A stretch of 64,000 bases of DNA, taken from NCBI GenBank assembly GCA_938092065.1, contig CALKND010000003.1, positions 99,065-163,064 on the forward strand. Reading direction: 5' to 3'. Source of the stretch: an uncultured Rhodospirillales bacterium (lineage in GTDB: Bacteria > Pseudomonadota > Alphaproteobacteria > Rhodospirillales > JABHCV01). The notes below the pieces were generated by a model that saw only the letters and a program-made list of their open reading frames with translations, did not search any database and was not told where the DNA came from. The position numbers and the translations under genes were made by a program. Every line of letters begins with the position of its first letter. Within the stretch, counting starts at the first letter, position 1. Below are positions 18,716 through 27,013 of the stretch, piece after piece.

Positions 18716-19648
18716 TTGACTCATAACCAAACCCCCAGTTTCTTTAAGGGCGTTTTTGCTGCAGCGCTAACCCCATTGAAAAATGATTTAAGTGTTGATA
18801 GCGAGAGACTGGTTAGCCATTGCAACTGGCTACTTAAAAATGGCTGCAATGGTTTGGCTGTTATGGGTACTACGGGGGAAGCTAACTCATTCAGTGTTTC
18901 TGAGCGCATTGGCATTTTGGAAACCTTGAATGACGGAGGAATACCTGGAAATGCATTGATGCCTGGTACTGGGTGCTGCTCATTTCCTGATACTGTGGAA
19001 CTCACTCGGCGAGCAGTTGAGCTAGGAGCTGGTGGCGTACTGATGTTGCCGCCCTTTTATTACAAGGGTGTTAGTGACGATGGATTGTTTGCTTCATATT
19101 CAGAAGTGATTGAGCGTATCAGCGATGTTCGTCTCAAGGTTTACTTATATCACTTTCCGCAAATATCAGCGGTGCAAATCAGCTTTAATCTAATTGAGCG
19201 CTTACTGATGCGCTATCCAAATACCATTGTCGGAATGAAGGATAGCTCAGGCGATTTTGAAAATATGTCAAGGGTGGCTCAAAAATTCCCAGGATTTGGT
19301 GTTTTTAGTGGTGCAGACGATTTCTTGCTGCCGTTGTTGAAAAATGGCGGTGTTGGCTGTATCACAGCGGTTTGTAATATCGCCTCTAATCTCTCGGCAC
19401 GTATCTATAAGGCATGGCAGGATGGGGATGCTTCGGCGGAATATATGCAAGGCCAATTGATTAAGATAAGGATAGCGGCCCAGAATTTCCCCTACAGTGC
19501 GGGTCTAAAAACAGCGCTTGCTTATTTTAGCGGTCTTGACACCTGGCGCCCAGTACGCCCGCCTCTGGTCGCGCTAGATGACAATCAGATGACCGAGTTA
19601 ATTAAACTTCTTGAAGCGGTTGGCTATACCCCACCGCCATTTGACTAA
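18716..19648 (+). CDS. DapA/NanA-superfamily aldolase (not a canonical DapA)
   Basis: This TIM-barrel class-I aldolase of the dihydrodipicolinate synthase family has 310 residues from a TTG at 18716 preceded by AGGGAG. An ATG-like opening at 18617 would overlap the previous gene. GTTGEANSFS is the substrate-carboxylate loop and Lys175 in GMKDSSGD is the Schiff-base lysine. Tyr145 is in YLYHFP, where DapA has YNVPxRT. The Asn and the Arg of that motif are absent, so true 4-hydroxy-tetrahydrodipicolinate synthase activity is unlikely. The sequence does not reveal the substrate; a 2-keto-acid aldol reaction is the family expectation. Confidence 0.85.
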   Translation: MTHNQTPSFFKGVFAAALTPLKNDLSVDSERLVSHCNWLLKNGCNGLAVMGTTGEANSFSVSERIGILETLNDGGIPGNALMPGTGCCSFPDTVELTRRAVELGAGGVLMLPPFYYKGVSDDGLFASYSEVIERISDVRLKVYLYHFPQISAVQISFNLIERLLMRYPNTIVGMKDSSGDFENMSRVAQKFPGFGVFSGADDFLLPLLKNGGVGCITAVCNIASNLSARIYKAWQDGDASAEYMQGQLIKIRIAAQNFPYSAGLKTALAYFSGLDTWRPVRPPLVALDDNQMTELIKLLEAVGYTPPPFD

Positions 19649-19663
19649 GAATTGATCTTCGTA

Positions 19664-20389
19664 ATGGCACTCGTTCGCTCCCACAACAAAATAAAAGAAG
19701 ATCATCATTTGATTGAAATTGAAGGCCGTAAAATACCTTTGATTGTGCGCCACCACCCACGTGCTCGACGTATGATTCTCCGCCTTGACATGGTGGGTGA
19801 GGGAGCAGTTATAACAATACCTGCCAACTCCAGTTCTTCTGCCGCACTTGACTTTGTCCATCGCAAATCATCTTGGTTGTGCCAGCTTTTAAATGAAATT
19901 GGTGAACGTGTCGCCTTCGGTGATGGTGTGCAAATTCCTTTTCAGGGGGTTCAACATCTAGTTCGTCATCGTGATGATGCTTATGGCGGGGTATGGATTG
20001 AAGACGGTGAAATTAATGTTGCCGGTGATATTGAACATTTAAGCCGTCGTCTTGGCGACTGGTTAAAGAAACAGGCCCGTATTCGCATTAAATCCCTAGT
20101 TCACCAGAAGGTAAAAAAAATTAATAAAACGCTCTCTCGGATCACTATTCGTGACACCCGCACTCGTTGGGGTTCATGTTCGTCAAAAGGTAGTTTGTCT
20201 TTTAGTTGGCGTTTGATCATGGCGCCGCCAGAAATATTAGATTATGTGGTCGCCCACGAAGTTGCTCATCTTGTCCACATGAACCATAGTCCCAGTTTTT
20301 GGAACACTGTTGAAAGGCTAACTGAAAATGCAAAAAGTGGTCGTGCATGGCTTAATGATAACGGCTCCATTTTGCACCGTATCGGATGA
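19664..20389 (+). CDS. YgjP-like (DUF45) metal-dependent hydrolase
   Basis: This 241-residue protein of the SprT/YgjP (DUF45, M48-like) family has the zinc motif VAHEVAHLVHMNHSPSFW near its C-terminus (HExxH with a downstream His) preceded by TRWGSCSSKG and the LIMAPPEILDYVV strand, all hallmarks. The N-terminal RHHPRARRMILRLD segment is the conserved beta-sheet part. It is probably cytosolic, since no signal peptide is seen. ATG 19664 is preferred over an in-frame TTG at 19652. It is transcribed with yjbQ 15 bp downstream. Confidence 0.88.
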   Translation: MALVRSHNKIKEDHHLIEIEGRKIPLIVRHHPRARRMILRLDMVGEGAVITIPANSSSSAALDFVHRKSSWLCQLLNEIGERVAFGDGVQIPFQGVQHLVRHRDDAYGGVWIEDGEINVAGDIEHLSRRLGDWLKKQARIRIKSLVHQKVKKINKTLSRITIRDTRTRWGSCSSKGSLSFSWRLIMAPPEILDYVVAHEVAHLVHMNHSPSFWNTVERLTENAKSGRAWLNDNGSILHRIG

Positions 20390-20404
20390 GCTTAAGGAAA
20401 AAAT

Positions 20405-20824
20405 ATGAAACAAGCGAAGTACACACTTTCTATCCGCACTGAGGGTCAGGGGTTATATGAATTTACTAAAGATGTTTTGAATTGGGTGTCGGCCCAGACG
20501 ATGGATTGCGGGCTTTTGACGGTTTATTGTGCCCATACATCTGCTAGCCTGACCATTCAGGAAAATGCTGACACAGACGTTCAGCATGACTTAAAAAATT
20601 TTTTTTCCCGTTTAGTGCTGGAAGACCCTATGCTTTATCGTCACACTGCTGAAGGATCTGATGATATGCCAGCACACATTAAAAGTGCTCTGACGGATGT
20701 GTCTTTATCAATCCCAGTAAGCAATGCACGGCCAGTACTTGGCATCTGGCAAGGAATTTATTTATTTGAACACCGCAACCACCCTCATACCCGAGACATT
20801 ACATTGCAATTGATGGGGTCGTAA
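20405..20824 (+). CDS. yjbQ: YjbQ family protein (UPF0047)
   Basis: This 139-residue single-domain UPF0047 protein has the family segments VYCAHTSASLTIQENAD and the C-terminal HRNHPHTRDI, plus the RHTAEGSDDMPAHIKSAL stretch. Members show weak thiamine-phosphate synthase activity in complementation assays, but their physiological role is unsettled. A ribosome site (AAGGAAAAAAT) precedes the ATG. It follows the YgjP-like gene by 15 bp, a pairing compatible with one transcript. Confidence 0.92.
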   Translation: MKQAKYTLSIRTEGQGLYEFTKDVLNWVSAQTMDCGLLTVYCAHTSASLTIQENADTDVQHDLKNFFSRLVLEDPMLYRHTAEGSDDMPAHIKSALTDVSLSIPVSNARPVLGIWQGIYLFEHRNHPHTRDITLQLMGS

Positions 20825-21108
20825 GCGTGGTATTTCAGGTACTGTTATTTTCTTTGAACGGCACTTTTCAGATACAAAAGAGGCTTGTCGTCTATTTTGA
20901 TAAAACCAGAAAAGTTTTAACTCGTCGCCACACAGGTGAGGGCAGACGTGCAAACGATTGTCACAAATGGCTCTTATACAACTAACCATGATTTTATGGT
21001 AACCGTCTCTATTTATGGTGTTTAGAGGGTGTAGGTTTTGGAAACTTCGCCATTTCTAATTGGTGACTTAAGCTGTAAATATTTCAATGTTATTATTCGG
21101 ATAATTTT

Positions 21109-21420
21109 ATGCGCCCTTTACCCATTGTTGCTGTAGTTTTTTCCATATTTTTATCAGACGCCACTTTTCAAAAGGCTGGGGGTGAAACCCTTATGCAGTG
21201 CACGGAAAAGTGCATCAGCCATGAAGGCGGTAATTCTGAAGCCAATAAAGTCACCTGTAAAAGCCGCTGTGGTGCAGCGTTGTTGAAGCAATCACCTGTT
21301 GGAAAACCTGACTGCATGGATGAATTTAAAGCTTGCAGCAGGACTTGTGGCAAAGAAAATATTGGCCAACCAAGTTTCTGTCACAAACAATGCAAAGTGG
21401 TGTTAAAAACCTGCACTTAA
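21109..21420 (+). CDS. Small secreted cysteine-rich protein of unknown function
   Basis: I do not recognise a family. The 103-residue product starts with a hydrophobic signal-like segment (MRPLPIVAVVFSIFL) with a probable cleavage near residue 25. The mature part has ten cysteines, largely in a repeated CxxxC spacing: CTEKC, CKSRC, CSRTC and CHKQC, plus two single cysteines. The paired spacing suggests two or more helical hairpins held by disulfides, or a metal site in the periplasm. It stands alone between yjbQ (285 bp upstream) and a convergent hydratase gene, so it probably has its own promoter. Confidence 0.7.
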   Translation: MRPLPIVAVVFSIFLSDATFQKAGGETLMQCTEKCISHEGGNSEANKVTCKSRCGAALLKQSPVGKPDCMDEFKACSRTCGKENIGQPSFCHKQCKVVLKTCT

Positions 21421-21480
21421 AGCTTGACTAGCTGGATGTCGACAAGGGCAATTTTATTGCATCTAGCCTGCCCAAGTTGG

Positions 21481-22239
21481 CTAGAAGTTCACTGTGACAT
21501 CACCAATGCCAGGAAAGCTGGTGATGATCTGTTTGGCTGTTCCAGCCCTATGTAATCCGGTCCATGAACCGGTCGTTACAACCTGACCGGCAGAAATTCC
21601 TAGCCCTTTTTTGCGCATGTGATTTGCTATCCACACGACCAGGCGTAAAATATTACCTGCGTTGTTGCCTCCCTTATGAGAATAGAGAAGTTTAGCATCA
21701 AAACGCATCTCGACAGGTTGATCTGCAACTATAAGATCTGGCCATTCGCTCCAGGGTGGGCCAAGAATCAAAGCACCATTAAGAATATTGTCGGCTAACT
21801 TCGTTAAGGGATCTACTGCATCGGGATCCACATAACGGGATTCATTTATTTCAATGGCTGGAAAGGCCGTATCAATAGCATCAAGAACCTGAGCTTCGCT
21901 GTACTGCTCATCGCGTGCGGGTAAATCACTTAAGAATTGGAAGGCTATTTCGGATTCCATGCCACGCATAATAAATTTTTGTGGGTCAAGCTGAACCGGG
22001 GACGTATAAATAGTGCCTGTGAGCAAGGGCGCACAAACGGGTTCTGCCGTAGCGCTCTTCGCCCCGACTTTCCAGCCCAGAATAGGCCCTAGCTTGGCTG
22101 CTACAGCGTCATGAATGGCATAAACATCATCGATGTTGATTGGGCGACAATTGTCTGGCAAGTCGTTTATGGGACCTGATTTTCGTGCTTCAATTAAAAG
22201 TTCTGCCGCTGCCAAAGCGGGATTTTCAATTAAATTCAT
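21481..22239 (-). CDS. 2-keto-4-pentenoate hydratase-like (MhpD/FAH superfamily)
   Basis: This 252-residue protein is related to MhpD/2-oxopent-4-enoate hydratase and fumarylacetoacetate-hydrolase-fold decarboxylases. Visible metal-site acidic motifs are ESEIAFQF (about residues 95-102) and IEINESRY, with the GWKVGAKS motif near residue 55 and a late VVTTGSWTG. A ribosome site AGGAA precedes the ATG. There is no neighbouring meta-cleavage pathway gene, so the natural substrate is open. It converges on the cysteine-rich gene. Confidence 0.87.
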   Translation of the reverse strand: MNLIENPALAAAELLIEARKSGPINDLPDNCRPINIDDVYAIHDAVAAKLGPILGWKVGAKSATAEPVCAPLLTGTIYTSPVQLDPQKFIMRGMESEIAFQFLSDLPARDEQYSEAQVLDAIDTAFPAIEINESRYVDPDAVDPLTKLADNILNGALILGPPWSEWPDLIVADQPVEMRFDAKLLYSHKGGNNAGNILRLVVWIANHMRKKGLGISAGQVVTTGSWTGLHRAGTAKQIITSFPGIGDVTVNF

Positions 22240-22442
22240 AATGCAGGGTTCCTAAATTGAGAGGTGATCTACCATAATAATCTATACATATTAAATAAGG
22301 TTAATAACAATAAGAGGATGCCGAATATAACTAAATAGCATCATCTCAAAACTACTGCCTTAGTGTTGAACATTGATTTGATTTCAAGACTTCACTCGCC
22401 TTATTTTATAATATGCTAATACGATTTTTTGGAACAACGCGA

Positions 22443-22456
22443 ACCTGATGTCAGGT
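22443..22456. promoter_or_regulatory. Short perfect inverted repeat downstream of the glycosyltransferase gene
   Basis: ACCTGA-TG-TCAGGT forms a perfect 6+6 palindrome in the 245-bp gap between the glycosyltransferase stop and the hydratase start. It has no T-tract, so it is not a good terminator. A protein-binding site is possible but unsupported beyond its symmetry. Confidence 0.25.
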
Positions 22457-22484
22457 CTACAAGAACAGTTGTGGTTCAAATTTT

Positions 22485-23669
22485 TCACAAAAGAGTTTGG
22501 TAGCGTTCGAGAAATGCCGCGCTGGCCCTGCTTAGTGAACATTCATTGGTGGTGTCAGGGCGCAACTCCCTCATAAGCTGCTGGTTTTTATCTAGGGGCA
22601 TTGGATTATCAACTAGTTCAATAGCCTCTTGTGTCGCCATAAGAATGTCATCACTGTCGGGAGATATAACATCATATGGTTGGTCTTTCGGGAAATTAAC
22701 TCCCGTAGCCTCCATGAGATCTAGTTGTTCGGAAAAGGTAAGAAATTTATCCTCTCCCTTTAGCTTCAAAACAGCTGGCGCGCATACGCAATGGGGAGAA
22801 AAAGGGGGAAGCAAAGGCTGCCAGTTGTTGACATAGACAAAAGGCGTTCCCATTATTTCAGGGAATTGGCTAATACCAGATGGGCCAGTGAGACTAAAAT
22901 CGGCATTGCTGAACAAGACTAGGTCATTTTTGAATGTAGCCAGAGGGCTGTTGGCATAGTCAACTACTCCAAGACTGGCAAACGCTTCCGGGTATTGTTC
23001 GCGACCGACCAGAACCAGCTTGTAGCCCAAATCTCTAAGATAACGCATCGACGGTAGATAGGTGTCGGGGTCGATCGCATCTGCTCCTCCAGACGAAGGA
23101 AAATCTTTAAGTTGAAGTAGGGCGATTTTTTGCCCGCGTGCATTTATAAAATGCTCTAGGTCATAGGCCATAGGAAATTTTCGCGCCATGGGCAAGAATT
23201 TAGATGTTTGAAGTCTTCGGCGGTAAAGGGCCTTTTGGGCGTCGATTAATGATTGAAAAAAAATAAGTTGATAGCTAAAATATTTATTATCGACAAAACT
23301 AGGACGACACGGGAGCCCATCAATAGGGCCCATCTTCACGCTTGAAATTCCCACATCGACGGTCAGGTCCGGACGATAGTGTGCGATGTTACTGACAATT
23401 TCGAGGGAATTAGAAGAAAGTATATAATTTGAACAAAGTGTATCACCGTACATTTCTGCAATGCCGGCAACAAATTCTTCGTCTGGTCCCATGTATAAGT
23501 GCGTCCCATCGGGAGCAATTTCTCCTGTCAGGCGCATACGTGCAAAGTTGTCGAATTCCGCCAACACATGCCCGACAGCGTCAGAGGCAATATTTATAAT
23601 TAGTTTGCCATTATTGCTTTCCAAAAAATTGACCGCATCTAGCGCAGACTTAATCTCGGTTTTTGCCAT
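22485..23669 (-). CDS. Putative glycosyltransferase (TIGR04372-like)
   Basis: This 394-residue protein resembles the TIGR04372 group of putative glycosyltransferases found in surface-polysaccharide loci. Supporting segments are YLPSMRYLRDLGYKLVLVGR (a nucleotide-sugar-transferase-like beta-alpha unit) and the late TGPSGISQFPEIMGTPFVYVN, which matches the conserved acceptor/donor loop of that group. No signal or membrane span is seen. An AGGAAG ribosome site lies before the ATG. It is the last gene of a minus-strand glycan-type cluster but is separated from it by about 270 bp of AT-rich DNA, so it may have its own promoter. Confidence 0.68.
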   Translation of the reverse strand: MAKTEIKSALDAVNFLESNNGKLIINIASDAVGHVLAEFDNFARMRLTGEIAPDGTHLYMGPDEEFVAGIAEMYGDTLCSNYILSSNSLEIVSNIAHYRPDLTVDVGISSVKMGPIDGLPCRPSFVDNKYFSYQLIFFQSLIDAQKALYRRRLQTSKFLPMARKFPMAYDLEHFINARGQKIALLQLKDFPSSGGADAIDPDTYLPSMRYLRDLGYKLVLVGREQYPEAFASLGVVDYANSPLATFKNDLVLFSNADFSLTGPSGISQFPEIMGTPFVYVNNWQPLLPPFSPHCVCAPAVLKLKGEDKFLTFSEQLDLMEATGVNFPKDQPYDVISPDSDDILMATQEAIELVDNPMPLDKNQQLMRELRPDTTNECSLSRASAAFLERYQTLL

Positions 23670-23919
23670 GGGACCACTTCCTGATAAAAAGATATGGTTT
23701 TGTTACCTTAGGGCTACAATTTGTGGCCTTTATAAACAGTTCTCAGGAGGCTTCAAATTTCTCCACCACAAAAAAACAGCTAAGAATGTCGCATCTCGTT
23801 TCATATATCTAAAGATGAATATTATGCTTGCAGTTAATTATTAATTTTAAATTTATAAACTTCAAAAAATAAAACATGCCATGTGAGAGGCATAAAGCCA
23901 TGGACTGATTATCCATTAG

Positions 23920-23952
23920 TATATTTCCGGATAAGTTTATATTTCCGGATAA
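23920..23952. repeat. Tandem duplication of 15 identical bases with 18-bp period
   Basis: TATATTTCCGGATAA occurs at 23920-23934 and again at 23938-23952. The second copy contains the last codons and the stop of the nucleotidyltransferase gene on the minus strand. The first copy lies just beyond the stop. It looks like a slippage duplication of the gene end rather than a functional repeat. Confidence 0.7.
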
Positions 23953-24443
23953 ATTTTTTTGATTTCTCTAGCAGATGGCCTTTGCAGCATACTGATTATT
24001 TTGCTCGACGAGCATACCTTTTCAAAAGTGTGGCGGACCTCAATGCCAAGACTAGTGGCGGCATCTTTCTCACTGGAAAATTTTTTGTCACCAATCGTGA
24101 GGTATTCCTGCCCTTTAAAATATAACGACGGTCGAATATGTGAAAGTAATTCCACCGATGATGAAGCTTGATTAATCATGGCGCCAGTAACCGGTTTAAG
24201 ACTACTGACAACTTCAACCCGCTCATCTTCGCAAATGACAGGGCGCCCCTCGTCTTTGTTAACAAAACGATCCCCCGTGACACTCACAAACAGTACATCG
24301 CATTGTTCTTTGGCAGCTATAAAGTGACGGATATGCCCAATATGCAAAATGTCGAAACAGCCATGGCACAATCCTACTAACAAGTTAGCCTTCTTGGTAT
24401 CGCGAGTGATTTTTGCAATTTCAGGTATGGTGTATACGGGCAT
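23937..24443 (-). CDS. Cytidylyltransferase-like nucleotidyltransferase (HldE/RfaE C-domain type)
   Basis: This 168-residue protein has the nucleotidyltransferase signature GCFDILHIGHIRHF (HxGH-type, about residues 28-41) and VSVTGDRFVNKDEGRP, matching the adenylyl/cytidylyltransferase half of ADP-heptose synthase and relatives. It lacks any kinase domain. In this cluster it probably activates a sugar phosphate (or a related phosphorylated building block) by forming an NDP derivative. A strong purine-rich ribosome site containing a long G run precedes the ATG. It is 27 bp downstream of the HAD phosphatase gene. Confidence 0.83.
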   Translation of the reverse strand: MPVYTIPEIAKITRDTKKANLLVGLCHGCFDILHIGHIRHFIAAKEQCDVLFVSVTGDRFVNKDEGRPVICEDERVEVVSSLKPVTGAMINQASSSVELLSHIRPSLYFKGQEYLTIGDKKFSSEKDAATSLGIEVRHTFEKVCSSSKIISMLQRPSAREIKKIYPEI

Positions 24444-24470
24444 TTTTTACCCCCCCCTTCCCCTTCACTA

Positions 24471-25202
24471 TTAATAAGCGGCGTTTTCAAAAAAATCTAT
24501 ATCCAATTCGTCAAGAGACGAAACGGTGATATCCGCTCCATTATCGCGCAACACGTTTGCATTGTTCTGTCGAGCCACGCCGACCACAGTTTTTATTCCA
24601 GCTCGCTGGGCGGAAACAACACCTGATATAGCATCCTCGAGCACAATACACTCTCGCGGACTTTTGCCGAGTAATTCCGCGGCATAAAGATAAAATGCGG
24701 GGTCTGGCTTTGACGCTATTTTATACTTCTCAGCAATCACACCATCCATGATAGAGTTAAACCTGGAAGTTAAATCTGATTGGTCCAAAATGGCACGGGC
24801 ATTTTTGCTTGAACTAGCTATTCCCATATACGCACCTATAGTTTCCAGCCTTTCCATTAGTCTGAGGGAGTCCTCAAAAATAGATAGGCCATCTAGTTTC
24901 AACAGTTTCCCAAAAAGTGTATTTTTTTCATTGCTAATGCCCAGGACCGAATCGAAACCTTTATCAACAGTTTTGCCTAGTGGAAGTTTGATGCCACGAG
25001 ATTTGAGAAAGCTCTCAATTCCAGCTTTTCTTGTTTTTCCATCCAAATACTCAGGATAGTCTTTAGCTGCTAAAAACGGCATATAAGACTTGTTGTGCAC
25101 TTCAATGGTTTTTTGTAGCACAGTATTCCAGGCCTTTGTGTGAACCGTTGTAGTGTCTGAAATCACACCGTCCAGATCAAATAAGACAGAAAAAAAATTC
25201 AT
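24471..25202 (-). CDS. HAD-IA hydrolase, beta-phosphoglucomutase type
   Basis: This 243-residue HAD-superfamily protein has motif I FDLDGVISDT near the N-terminus (nucleophile Asp and acid/base Asp), a cap domain with GKTRKAGIESFLKSRGI, motif II IASSS, motif III Lys in SKPDP and motif IV VLEDAISGV. The cap sequence (DGKxRxxGIxSFLxSRGI) resembles beta-phosphoglucomutase-like enzymes. Either a phosphomutase or a sugar phosphatase is possible. It begins 3 bp after the methyltransferase stop, so it is co-translated with the upstream gene. Confidence 0.87.
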   Translation of the reverse strand: MNFFSVLFDLDGVISDTTTVHTKAWNTVLQKTIEVHNKSYMPFLAAKDYPEYLDGKTRKAGIESFLKSRGIKLPLGKTVDKGFDSVLGISNEKNTLFGKLLKLDGLSIFEDSLRLMERLETIGAYMGIASSSKNARAILDQSDLTSRFNSIMDGVIAEKYKIASKPDPAFYLYAAELLGKSPRECIVLEDAISGVVSAQRAGIKTVVGVARQNNANVLRDNGADITVSSLDELDIDFFENAAY

Positions 25203-25205
25203 TGG

Positions 25206-25898
25206 CTAAAACTGAGGCTTAAAGTTAACCTGGCCTCGAAAGCCGCAGTTACTAAGAAGGTGGCGCCACCAAACAGAGTTTTCAATACTTTGTTGGGTCT
25301 CGTCCCAAGCCTTCATCAATTCTCGGCCCTGCTGATCTTCAATAACCCCGATTTCAAAAAAGATACTATCTGTGCGGCAAACCCGTCGAATTTCCCCAAT
25401 GGCTGAAATTAATTGGTCTTGCGTCAGGTGTGGAAGAGTGTCCTTGGAAATAACTAAGTCAAAACTGTCGGTCTTCCAAGGTAAGTGTTCACAAGAACCC
25501 TGTACCATAAATGGCTTGACGTATTTTACCGCATTTTTGACAGCATAACTGCTAAGGTCAATGCCAGCGATATTTATTCCTTTTTTATAAAACTCACAAA
25601 TTAGGAACCCCTTGGCGCAACCAATCTCAAGAACTGAATCGCCCGGGGAAAGGCCATAATGTGCAATTATTTTTTTGGCACAATCGGCGTAGCGGCCATC
25701 GTAGCTGTAGCCCCCGTAACCAACGCCATAGTTTACATCATCAAAATAACTAAAGCCGTATTTTTGAAAGTTTTCTCGCTTTGACGGGTCAAGAATAAAG
25801 CCATCAATTTTCTTTTTTCGCTCGTTGGAGGAGCGCAAATTTGATGACTTGAAGAAATCAATTTCATGAATTTTTAAGACCTTAAATGAAGTTGACAT
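25206..25898 (-). CDS. Class-I SAM-dependent methyltransferase
   Basis: This 230-residue methyltransferase (Methyltransf_11/25 type) has motif I VLEIGCAKGFL at about residues 95-105, motif II GIDLSSYAV, and ISKDTLPHLT as the post-motif segment. The N-terminal 60 residues carry a tyrosine/glycine-rich stretch (DDVNYGVGYGGYSYDGRYAD). It overlaps the radical SAM gene by 17 bp on the same strand. The context suggests methylation of a sugar or sugar-linked group, but the substrate is not deducible. Confidence 0.87.
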   Translation of the reverse strand: MSTSFKVLKIHEIDFFKSSNLRSSNERKKKIDGFILDPSKRENFQKYGFSYFDDVNYGVGYGGYSYDGRYADCAKKIIAHYGLSPGDSVLEIGCAKGFLICEFYKKGINIAGIDLSSYAVKNAVKYVKPFMVQGSCEHLPWKTDSFDLVISKDTLPHLTQDQLISAIGEIRRVCRTDSIFFEIGVIEDQQGRELMKAWDETQQSIENSVWWRHLLSNCGFRGQVNFKPQF

Positions 25899-26985
25899 GG
25901 GAAGGTGGCTCGTCGATTAATTTAAATAAGTACCGATTGGCTTCATCCATTCGGCAATTTTTTCGGCATTTTGTAATGTCCAGTTCATTTGTTACATACT
26001 CGAAATTCCGCTTACGTTTATCACTAGTCCAAATTTCCTCAAAGCTTTGTTTGTTGATATTGCCAAATTCGAACATTTCGTTCAGTAAATAAGCTGAACA
26101 GCCCGAAACAATACCATTAGCCATAATGTAACCCCATAAAAATGGTGTAGAATGACAGCGGGTATAACGATCGGTTTCAGTATACTTCCTCATTGTGTGA
26201 GAGCGAAATATGACATTAAATTTATCCGTTGTGTACTTTTCCAGCTCTTTACCCATCTCTAACCAAGAAGTGTAATCAATATCTACCAAGTTATTGCTAG
26301 ATAAATGCTGAGAGTAGGGTTTAATGACCAGATAGTCTATGCCAAGGTCATCGCGGCAGGTCTTTGCTAATGTAGCAATTTCATCAGCATTTTCAGGCAA
26401 TAATAAAATCTGTGCGCCCAGCACACATTCCAAGTTTTTAGCCCGACGTCTTGAGGCAAGGGCGGCCAAATTTTCTTGCGCCTTGTAAAAATCTTCTGGC
26501 TTGGTTTGGTGAATTTTAGCATAGCTTTCAGCCGTGCCCGCATTCATAGAGACCTTAATCCAGGATAAATTGGGCAGCGCCATTTCAAGAAAATTTTTTG
26601 GCATGACGGAGGCGTTTGTTGTCACCGATGCATCAATGCCAGACTTTTTTGTTAAGCTGATCATCTCGGAGATATCTTTGTGCAACAGTGGCTCTCCTTC
26701 TCCAGCAAACATTATGCTCTTTATGCCCAAACGGGATAGTTCTGGCAGGCGCTCACGCATCAAATCTATTGATAATCTGTTTGGCTTATAGCCGATGTAA
26801 TCTACACTGCAAAAGGTGCATCGATGGTTACATGCACCAATGGGTGAGACTTCCATGTAAATAGGATAGATGTGTTTTGCTTTTTCCCAGTCTGCTCCAG
26901 CCTCCAAGATCTGGGCGACGCGACTTGGGTGAAAAATAAGTTTGTGGCTATCAATCTGATTTGGGTCGGCCATATGGATTTTCAT
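25882..26985 (-). CDS. Radical SAM enzyme with C-terminal SPASM-like cysteine region
   Basis: The 367-residue protein has the radical SAM cluster CNHRCTFC (about residues 53-60), the GEGEP motif (FAGEGEPLLH) and a TIM-barrel order typical of the superfamily. Towards the end are further cysteines in TRCHSTPF, SGCSAYL and KCRKNC, the arrangement expected for an auxiliary iron-sulfur site of SPASM/twitch type. Such enzymes in glycan clusters perform dehydrogenation, epimerisation or C-C chemistry. It overlaps the methyltransferase gene. An alternative start is the ATG at 26973. Confidence 0.87.
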   Translation of the reverse strand: MKIHMADPNQIDSHKLIFHPSRVAQILEAGADWEKAKHIYPIYMEVSPIGACNHRCTFCSVDYIGYKPNRLSIDLMRERLPELSRLGIKSIMFAGEGEPLLHKDISEMISLTKKSGIDASVTTNASVMPKNFLEMALPNLSWIKVSMNAGTAESYAKIHQTKPEDFYKAQENLAALASRRRAKNLECVLGAQILLLPENADEIATLAKTCRDDLGIDYLVIKPYSQHLSSNNLVDIDYTSWLEMGKELEKYTTDKFNVIFRSHTMRKYTETDRYTRCHSTPFLWGYIMANGIVSGCSAYLLNEMFEFGNINKQSFEEIWTSDKRKRNFEYVTNELDITKCRKNCRMDEANRYLFKLIDEPPSHVNFI

Positions 26986-27013
26986 TTCATATTAGTTGTA
27001 ATATGTGATCGTC

